Assembly (NCBI GenBank): GCA_039602395.1
Contig: JBCNJP010000008.1
Coordinates: forward strand, 19,235,867-19,299,866
DNA length: 64,000 nt
From: Deinandra increscens subsp. villosa
Lineage: Eukaryota > Streptophyta > Magnoliopsida > Asterales > Asteraceae
Direction: 5' to 3'
Shown here: positions 55,877 through 64,000 of the stretch, piece after piece
Layout: the number at the start of each line of letters is the position of its first letter
How positions within the stretch are numbered: position 1 is the first letter of the stretch
Program-made: the position numbers and the translations under genes
Notes under the pieces: model-generated
What the model was told of the DNA's origin: nothing
Database searches by the model: none
What the model saw: only the letters and a program-made list of their open reading frames with translations

Positions 55877-58524
55877 CTGCACCCATAGAATTACAAGATT
55901 ATATCTAATTCAATGCTAGATGAATGTCTTGTCACACTTAACCCGTGATAGTGACAGAGCTTTTCATTCAAGCATTAATGACATAAACTAACTCATACAG
56001 TGCATTTACTTCAAAATGATCACAAGCAACCGGAATGTCATGATTAACAAATGCAAGTATCTCAGGAGAAATTAACAGTTTAGACAGGAGAAATAAAATC
56101 TAGAAAATCAAGGAGCCAGATCTAAATCTCCAATAAAATTGACTTAAATTGAATGTTTTGCATGAGAATTGAAACAGGACCCAAAAGAAGATTAAAGCAA
56201 CTAAATTTGAAATTGTTGGATGGTCAAGGAGATTCTCAATGAGAAATCTACTACTTGGTTTCGACAACAATTAGAGGTATCCAGCAGAGGAGGGCTTGGC
56301 ACACTGGGATTAACACCTGTAGGTATATGTTGTCCCAATTTGTCAAGTCAGTTTAGGGAAAGTCACATAGTGACTTGGTTCCACCCGAACTTGAGAACTC
56401 CTTGTTTTGATGTTAGTAAACAACTAAGTTAAAAACAAAGTTTTACATTAAAGACAGTAAAGATGGATATAACAAAGCTTAAACATTCAAATTACAATTT
56501 GAATCATTTATAGTGAATTGACTCAAATCCGCTAAACAGAACAACAAGTCCGCTAGGATTCATTAAGTTCGCTACGAGAGAACAAGTTCGCTAGGCACAT
56601 TAAAAAGTTCGCTAAGCAAAGGAACAAGTCCGCTAAAGCAAATAAATACGCTAAAGCAAACAAATACGCTAAAGCAAACAAGTAGACCATGAAGTACGCT
56701 AAGGACTGAATCAAGTCCGCTAAGATCAAAATGATCTCATATGCAGATTCACTATACATAGAAATGACAACAAGGACTATAACTCACATATCAACATTTA
56801 ACAAGTATTTTCTAGATGCAACAGAGTCATGTAAACACTTATAAGCAAGTGAGAAGTCATAATGGGTCAACAACTTCAATATGATCATTTAAAGGACAAA
56901 CTGTGATTGATTAAGCTTAACAGATTAGATGGAACTGACACATGTTACATTTAATCCTAACACACAAATATAAGCATGTATGGACCAAACAACACATACC
57001 CAAATCACCAAATTCACATTTAAGCTAATATAGTCACATAAGTCACATAAAAACAATTTCATGCAGGATTTGACTTATTAAAGTCAAAATGACCAAATGA
57101 GTGTTCATTTAGAGCTTAAACACCTAAGACAGTTCATATGAACCTTAGAGGCATCATAGATCACATCCTATGTATAAATGCTCTCGATTAGTCACAAAGA
57201 TGGTCAATTTAACTTAATTAGGTCAAGACATTCAAATTATGTCAGTCTTAGTGCAAACTGTATCCAAGATCCTTCTACCTGAGTTATGACCTGTTACAGA
57301 CCCATGAGAATCTTAACCAGCCTAAACCACCAGTGTTGGGCTCAATTGGATGACAATTTACACAGAGAGAGACAAGCAAGATTACAAAGAATAAAGTAAG
57401 GTGATGCACTACCTGATTGATAACATGAGTGCATGAATTAAAAAACACATACCTTTCTGAAGATCTAAGGTAGACTATGATCTAATATAAGATGCAGTAT
57501 ATTTCTCAATGACTCAGTGAGTAGTCTGCTAGGATCAAGCAGATTAACTTTAGAAATCAAGTAAGCATCAAACAAACTAAAGTAAGATAAAGATTGCCCC
57601 TGTATAGCCAAAATTGAGACTTAAACACTCATTGTCAATTGATAGAACAACATACCTTTTTGGATGATCTAGAGTTTGCTAAGATCAATGAAAAAGATGT
57701 AATGCTCTTGATCAATCTCTCAATAGTAATTAATTCTGTTTTGTGATCGGACAGGTTATGTTAGACTTCAAAATTTTGACAAACACATAAATATATAGGC
57801 AAATTGAACTTTAAGACATAATTTGAGAAAATTAAACTTCAACCATTTACTGACAAGTGATTAATCTAATCAACAATTATCAGCAGTTATTCAAGTTAAT
57901 GTCCAAAAAAAAAACATTCATAAATAATAAAGCATAACAATATTTTGATTGAAGACTAGATAAACTCAACACAGTTGTGGAATTCATTAAGTCAATTCAA
58001 TCATGAGAGAGAAACAATTGAAACTTCAAAGTTGTTAAATAGCAAGCTCATAGGTGTGTAGACACAAACAAATTTGAGTTAATATCCACATTGAGTTGTA
58101 ACTAACAAACCAAAGTTTCAAAGTTGACAATTTAACAATAAAATAAAATAAAAATCCTAAGTATTCATATAACAGAGGATCGCAACTTCTAAAAGTTATC
58201 ACTCTAAACAACCATTAGGGTTCAAACTGATTAACAATTATACAATAGCAACCAACTATTATGAAATACTCAAAGGAATATTATGCACAAAACACAATCA
58301 ATCACACCCCTGTACACATCATTCTCGGATTCAAAGTGATAAATGAGATACAAGTTTCACATACCTTAAACTTGAACACAAGTTAACTAGAATCAAGTAA
58401 GGATGAAGGAAATCTGTAATAACACCAATTTAAATCATTAGAACCCAGAAAACTTAAGACCCGAACCCACGGCTCATCATCATCACCGAAACCAAAATCA
58501 ACCTAAGTAATCGTGAAAACAAAC
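55877..58524 (-). other. Candidate intron / spacer of element D, no gene seen
   Basis: Minus strand: donor-like CACAG|GTTTGT at 58525/58524, acceptor-like GGGTGCAG at 55877 directly before the ATG. AT-rich, no long ORF, includes the word array at 56525-56722. Splicing is inferred from sequence only. Confidence 0.35.
56525..56722 (-). repeat. TTCGCTAAG word array, downstream cluster (D)
   Basis: About ten words AAGTTCGCTAAG, AAGTCCGCTA or AATACGCTAAAG within 200 bp, all in the same orientation on the plus strand. Confidence 0.85.
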
Positions 58525-58710
58525 CTGTGATCGCAATAAGAGTGTGCAAATCAACCCTAATCGCAATGAGATCAACAGATTTGAGAGAGATTCGTGAGAT
58601 TTCGATCGTACAGTGGAAGGGAGAGAGTCGCGGTTCGTAATTTAAGAGCGAATGTGAGTTTTGAATGAGTGAATGGTAAAATGGCTAAGTCTCCTTTATA
58701 TAGTGTAGGG
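58525..58710 (-). promoter_or_regulatory. Candidate internal promoter and leader exon of the accessory gene (D)
   Basis: Minus-strand TATA box CTATATAAAGG (58703-58693) lies immediately downstream in sense of the large word array. It is followed by a C/T-rich stretch with CTCTCTCCC and AATCTCTCTC, like a plant 5' leader, ending in CACAG|GTTTGT, a good splice donor. The next coding sequence is the accessory ORF. Confidence 0.5.
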
Positions 58711-59170
58711 TTTAGCGGACTTGTAAATATCTGAATTTAAACAAGTTCGCTAAGACTGTCTCAAAGTTCGCTAAGTAATAGCAGACTGAAACAAGTACGC
58801 TAAAGGAGAAACAAGTTCGCTAAGGCCAAAGAGAAGTTCGCTAAGCCTAAATGAACTTCGCTAACCTAGGAAGTTCGCTAAAGCTAAATTAAGTACGCTA
58901 AGCTTGAGAGAAGTTCGCTAAGAAAGGAAGTTCGCTAAGGCAAAACGAATACGCTAAGGCCAAAACAAAACTTGACACAGAAAAAATTACTAAGAAAAAA
59001 AGAAGTTCGCTAAGGTCTAAACAAGTTCGCTAAGAACAGTTTTAACCTTAGTAAACAAAGAGAGCAAGTGGAGAAGTTCGCTAAGGACAATTTCATCTTA
59101 GCGTACTTCTTAACTTACAAAAGACTCAAAATTTAAACAAGTTCGCTAAGAACAATTTGTTCTTAGCGGA
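58711..59170 (-). repeat. TTCGCTAAG word array, promoter-proximal cluster (D)
   Basis: About 18 words (AAGTTCGCTAAG, AAGTACGCTAA), mostly one orientation, with three inverted copies (TTTAGCGGAC, CTTAGCGTAC, CTTAGCGGAC). Ends next to the TATA box. Confidence 0.88.
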
Positions 59171-59978
59171 CTTCAGAAAACAGTTGAAAAAAAATTTCTA
59201 AGTCCAAAAGATTTACCAAACAATAAAAGTTTACAATTAACCTACAAAATTTAAAAGGTTAACATAAATTGCATGCCTGCCACCAGTAACCTACCAGGAA
59301 GATAAAATTTTGAGTTAAAAACACATTTACAAGATAATTTCAACAAATTTGATGATGACCCACCTAGTACCTAAGTTTTGACTTTAATTGGTCAAAATTC
59401 CACCCGAACTCAAAATTTCCAAAATTATCCGAATTGGGTCAATTTTCCACCCGAACTCAAGAATTCATTTTTCTTTCAAGTTGGTAAATTTCAAACCAAT
59501 ACCAAAATTAGTTATAGTACAAGTTGGTCAATTTTTCACCAAACTTGGAAATTTAAGCACATTGGCTTAGAGAATTCACATATTTTGAATGGTCGTGGTC
59601 AGACATGTTTAGAATCAAACCGATCATTTACGTGATCAATAACACTTATAATTCAAATCACCTTTCCTATCATGTAACCTAAGTCAGATTGTCGGTATTG
59701 TTATCCACTTAAGCTCAAACATGGTAATTTTCAACTTTTCTCATGTGATGTGATTTTATCATGTTTTGGTCCGATTCAGAGAAATATTTTGTGGGGTCCT
59801 TATTTGGTTGGAAGTTAACAGTATTCTACCTATCGTCAAGTAGCTTTTCAGATTCAATCACACATTTAAAAGTAATCTTTCCCCCTTTTCTTTAGTGTTA
59901 AGTGACTCATTTCATGGATATAGTCATGAAATCATGATAAACCTTCTTTCATGACTATAAAAAGTGATGATTGGCGGT
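59171..59978 (-). other. Spacer of element D between array and modules
   Basis: No gene. Includes a repeated phrase CCACCCGAACTCAA (59401, 59448) and a polypurine tract on the minus strand (AAAAGGGGGAAAG, 59878-59890). Confidence 0.6.
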
Positions 59979-60023
59979 GTGAGAGCGTCAAGGTCTGAGT
60001 TTCCTCAGCAGATGACCTCTCAC
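59979..60023 (-). other. Structured RNA module, third in sense order (D)
   Basis: GTGAGAG with CTCTCAC plus TGAC with GTCA, about 11 pairs with one bulge. Sense inner hairpin CTGAG-GAAA-CTCAG. Core ATCTGC ... GACCTT as in module 3 of element C. Confidence 0.65.
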
Positions 60024-60042
60024 TTTATTTAATGAAATGATT

Positions 60043-60088
60043 GCGTAAGAACACAAGGTCAGAGTTTCCTCAGCAGATGTGTCTTAGC
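60043..60088 (-). other. Structured RNA module, second in sense order (D)
   Basis: TAAGA plus CACA pair with TGTG plus TCTTA (one bulged base). Inner loop GAAA in sense, one A-A type mismatch in the stem. Core as in the neighbouring modules. Confidence 0.6.
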
Positions 60089-60098
60089 ATTATTATAT

Positions 60099-60154
60099 GG
60101 CGGATGAGAACTCAAGGTCAGAGTTTCCTCAGCAGATGAGTCTCATTGAGCGCC
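60099..60154 (-). other. Structured RNA module, first in sense order (D)
   Basis: ATGAGA plus CTC pair with GAG plus TCTCAT, extended by GGCG with CGCC. Inner GAAA loop in sense. Outer stem differs in sequence from the two other modules while the core is nearly the same. Confidence 0.65.
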
Positions 60155-60897
60155 ATCAAATGTCCTTTGTATTAATAATACATTTAGGAATTTGGACAGA
60201 TGATGTGCTCGGTTTTGAAATAAGTCAACTTAATACTGAAGAAACAAAGGATGTGTGATTAGAGTTTTCTTACTAAGACTACTGAGTCGGGCTAATTTAA
60301 AGAATATGCGACTGTTTAAACTTCCGTGGTCCACATTTCTTAGTGAAATTAGTGTGTAATCACAGAGAGCTGTTTACTTCTCAGTATGTTGAGCCTACCG
60401 ACACATCAAATGATAGAATTACCGATCGATTGGATCATATCTTATGGTTAGATCGACAAGACCAGAATTATATCATGTTCCATACATATTGTCCAACCAC
60501 AGACCAAAAATTTTGATTTTTCATTGTTTTTGCCAAACCTCAAAAGTCTTGTTGACTTGAGTTCAAAAACACTTATTTGAAGACAGAAATAACACTATTT
60601 TTAATTTTTGATAATTTTTTTTTTTCAATGTTTTTGGTTTATCTTCCACAATGCAGGAACGGCAGATAGTCACAAAACATAAGTAAACAAGAAAAATCTT
60701 TTTGATCTTTTAAGACAGATAAAATTGACACTTGACAACCACAAACAAAAAGTTTAGGTCAAATCAGGGTCAAATGATAAAATAAGTCAAAAAAGCAGAT
60801 AAATGTAAAATTTGTAACTAAAGAAATCAGAGATAACACTTCTAAGCAGCTAAACCTATAAAGTTAAGATACTAACATACTAGAGAATGGAGAAAGC
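60155..60897 (-). other. Spacer of element D between pol and modules
   Basis: No gene. In sense A-rich, with a CAAAAACATTGAAAAAAAA stretch (60605-60635) like the A-rich blocks of A, C and E. Confidence 0.6.
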
Positions 60898-63800
60898 TTA
60901 GTCATAGTTTATCATGCCTACTGCAGTAACCAGAAAGTTAAACCTAGACATATCAAAGGGTTTTGTGAATAGGTCTGCTAACTGGTCCTCGGAGCTAACA
61001 TGGACTAAAGTGACTAGCTTCTTCTCGGCACAATCCCTAATGAAATGGTATCTAATCTCTATGTGTTTAGTTTTAGAATGCTGAATAGGATTTTTAACTA
61101 TAGAAACAGCAGCAGTATTATCTATATTAATAGGGGTACTCATGAAGTTCAAACCGTAATCCAGAAGCTGATTCTGAATCCAAAGCACTTAAGAGCAGCA
61201 CGATGCGGCATCAATGTATTCCGCTTCAGCCGTTGAGACTGACACTGTTGTCTGCTTCTTGCATTGCCATGAAACTAACCGGTTACCCAAGAACTGAGCT
61301 CCTCCCGTTGTCGACTTACGATTGAGTTCACAACCAGCATAGTCACTATCTGAGAAGGCTCGAAGATCGAAGGACGGGTCTTTAGGATACCAAAGTCCTC
61401 TGTTTGAATTGGACCTCAAGTATCGAAAAATCCTTTTCACAGCTATTAAGTGCGATTCTTTTGGCTTGCTTTGGAAACGGGAACATAGACAGACTCCAAA
61501 CATGATGTCGGGACGGCTGGCTGTCAGATACATGAGAGAACCAATCATTGACCTGTAGAGATGCTCATCCACACAAATACCTTCCGGATCCTGATTGAGT
61601 CTATGACGTGTAACGACGGGTGTAGAAAAGCCCTTAGAATCATTGAAACCAAATTTCTTCAGGATTTCTTTGACATACTTCCCTTGGCTGATTAAGATAC
61701 CATCCGGTGTCTGTTTCACTTGAATTCCCAGAAAGAATGTCAGTTCACCCATAGCACTCATCTCAAACTTCTTTTTCATCAGTTCCTCAAATTCGTGACA
61801 GAGAGCAACATTTGTTGAGGCAAAAATGATGTCGTCAACGTACACTTGTACTAACAGCTTGTGTTCACCAACATGATGAATGAAAAGAGTCTGATCAATG
61901 ACACCCCTCTTGTAACCATTTGACAGCAGGTATGTTGATAATGCCTCGTACCATTTCCTCGGGGCTTGGTGTAGACCATAAAGAGCCTTATACAGCTTGT
62001 AACATTTCTTGGGAAAAGATTTGTTCACAAACCTCGGAGGTTGGTCTACGTACACATCTTCGTCAAGCTCACCATAGAGAAAGGCGGTTTTCACGTCCAA
62101 CTGATAGACGATGATGTTCATTGACGCAGCATACGCCAAGAAAATCCGGATTGCCTCTAGACGAGCGACTGGAGCATAGACATCATCATAATCAATGCCA
62201 TCAATTTGCTTATACCCTTTTACAACTAATCGGGCTTTATTCCTTATAATGATTCCACGGTCATCTCTTTTGTTCTTGAAAATCCATTTGACAGGAATGG
62301 GTTCCAAACCTTCTGGCGGGTCCACCAAGTGCCAGACATTGAGCAGTTTGAACTGAAGAAGCTCTGTTTGCATAGCATCAATCCAATTTTCATCAAGAAG
62401 GGCAGCAGCAACAGTAGTAGGCTCTTCTTGTGATATGAAACACGAAAATAGACATGTGTGCAGATCCTTTGTTTTACTCCTAGTGAGACGCACATCAACA
62501 GGACCGATGATCTGACTAGTGGGATGATTCTTATGAATTCGAGTTTCTTCAACAGCAGGTGCTGGAATAGACGAGTCAAGATTCCCAATTTGAAGATCGT
62601 CGCCTGGGGTCTCTCCAGTTTCAATTTCAGATATGACATCTGAATCTGACTCATGAGCTTCAGCTTCATTTCCAACAAAGTTTTCTGCCTCAGTTGTTGC
62701 TTGTGCTGGTTCTGTCTCCACAATTACAGGCTCGAAAATCTGAACTGAAGGTTGATCAGGTAAAGAAGTTGTTATTGTCGCTTCAGTGACATCAGTTGAT
62801 GGTGTTGACTGTTCTCCCCTTGATATCGTCGAAGTATCAACCGAATAGATGGAATCCAGGATAGACGAAGTAATTGGAGCAAACATATCAACAGAAGGAA
62901 GAACTTCTTCATTTACTTGTTCAGCTTGATTTAACAAATTACCTGCAACATCAAACTCAAGCATGTTAAAAGTAGAAGAAAAAGTCTCAAGGTCATACAT
63001 GCTATCAGGAGCAGGATCTCTAGTATTCTGAGCATGCTCGTTAAAAGTAACGTTGCACGATTCAAGAATAACTTGAGTTCTTCTGTTAAACACTCGAAAT
63101 GCTGGAGAGCTCATCGAGTACCCAACAAAATAGCCTTCATCCGCCCGAGGGGCAAATTTAGCTAACTGTTACGACTGGATTAAAACAGTACAAGCGCATC
63201 CAAACGGTTTTAATCGTTTTAAGTTTGGTTTTTCTTTTGAAAACAGCTCGAAAGGCGTCTTGTTAGCATGTTTAACCAAGAGAGTTCTATTTAGAACATA
63301 GCAGGCTGTATTCACAGCTTCTGCCCAAAAAGACAATTTAAGATTGGAATCAGCAAGTAGAGTTCTGGCACACTCAATGATTGTTCTATTCTTCCGTTCT
63401 GCAACGCCATTTTGTTAAGGCGTGTACGGTGAACGGAACTGTCGAAATATGCCCTTTTCATTGCAGAAAGCTTCAAATGTCTGATTCTTGAATTCTGACC
63501 CATTGTCTGATCTGATGACTTTAACTCGCTCTTTGCACCGATTCTCAATCCGTGTTACAAAATCCTTCAGGATCTCAGCTGTCTCAGACTTCTCTCTCAG
63601 GAAGAACACCCACGAGTATCTGGAGTAATCGTCGTTAATAACCAAGCAGTACGACTTTCCCCCTAAACTGTAGACGTTCATTGGCCCGAAAAGGTCGAGA
63701 TGGAGTTGTTGAAGAATTGCCGTCGTTCTTCCAGGTGGCTTAGGCTTGTGAGATGTCTTGCGCTGCTTTCCTTTCAAACACGCCACACAGTTATCGGTAT

Positions 63801-64000
63801 GGATGAATTCCTTCTCCGGTACACCGACCACGTGTTTTCCTCTTACAAGGCGGTTCATGTTTCAAAAGTTCACATGTCCCATTCGCCTATGCCATAAAGT
63901 TGAGTCATCTTCCGAAGCCTTCGCCAAGAAACATGCCACTGAACCAGTCGGCCTTGCAGCAGACATATCTAAGGCGTACATATTCCCGTTTCGTTTTGCA
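60898..64000 (-). pseudogene. pol: pol pseudogene, element D (integrase to RNase H)
   Basis: One reading frame from the window edge to a stop at 60898, broken by nonsense codons: TGA 63864-63862, TAA 63417-63415 (at the first Gln of TPQQNG), TAA 63171-63169, TAA 61191-61189 (where A has Gln in CCSQVLW). No frameshift seen. Motifs: HRRMGHVNF, CVACLKGK, HLDLFGP, RSDNGSEFK, WIFKNKRDDRG, QLDVKTAFLYG, YVDDIIFA, FSDSDYAGC, STAEAEYID, NTAAVSI. Protease lies beyond the window. Ends GMINYD-stop. In sense, the accessory ORF follows 5 kb downstream. Confidence 0.9.

Larger units (their letters stand above)
55095..64000 (-). mobile_element. Element D: decayed SIRE-type copia, 3' half
   Basis: Minus strand: pol from beyond the window to 60898, then a 5 kb spacer with three RNA modules, TTCGCTAAG arrays, a TATA box and a candidate intron, then a broken accessory ORF. 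Same gene order as A with a spacer twice as long. The 3' LTR is missing. Confidence 0.8.

Overview
The window is plant nuclear DNA made almost entirely of nested LTR retrotransposons, mostly Ty1/copia of the Sirevirus type: very long gag with two CCHC knuckles, initiator-tRNA-Met primer site, and extra DNA 3' of pol. The style (huge gag, large accessory ORF after pol, short-word arrays in LTRs) suggests a eudicot, probably Asteraceae; that is inference. I see no single-copy host gene, rRNA, tRNA or CRISPR.

Layout. (1) 1-14105, minus: element A with intact gag (1281 aa), pol (1134 aa) and a large accessory ORF (about 1098 aa) downstream of pol. (2) 13721-16000, minus: a 2.3 kb non-autonomous element sharing an LTR with A, giving LTR-internal-LTR-internal-LTR. 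This block sits in the 5' LTR of (3) element B (plus, 16001-27847), a decayed copia whose leader also holds (4) a 3.8 kb gene-less LTR element (16505-20284, minus, TSD TTTAT). (5) B's accessory ORF is cut at about 27.83 kb by a partial element with a 2.55 kb LTR (27848-32157, minus). (6) 32158-43100 is LTR-like non-coding debris with a 134-bp tandem repeat, into which (7) element E (35892-41757, plus, TSD CGTAG), a gag-only element without pol, has inserted. (8) Element F (about 43140-45731, plus) is a relative of B and runs into a 500-N gap. (9) 46232-52596 is AT-rich DNA with microsatellites, minisatellites, a possible SINE and a possible Harbinger-like element. (10) Element C (52597-about 55094, plus) is a truncated gag-only relative of E. 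(11) Element D (about 55095-64000, minus) has a nonsense-riddled pol, a 5 kb spacer and a broken accessory ORF.

The most interesting part lies between pol and the accessory ORF. Elements A, C, D and E each carry three tandem 45-65 nt modules with an outer stem whose sequence changes between copies while pairing is kept, around a CTGC / hairpin / GACC core; ten of the twelve hairpins have a GNRA-type loop. In A and D the modules are followed by a short-word array (CCGAAC in A, TTCGCTAAG in D), a TATA box, a candidate intron and the accessory ORF. The same word arrays stand just upstream of the TATA boxes in LTRs, so the accessory gene may have its own LTR-like promoter. All of this is by-eye inference from one window.
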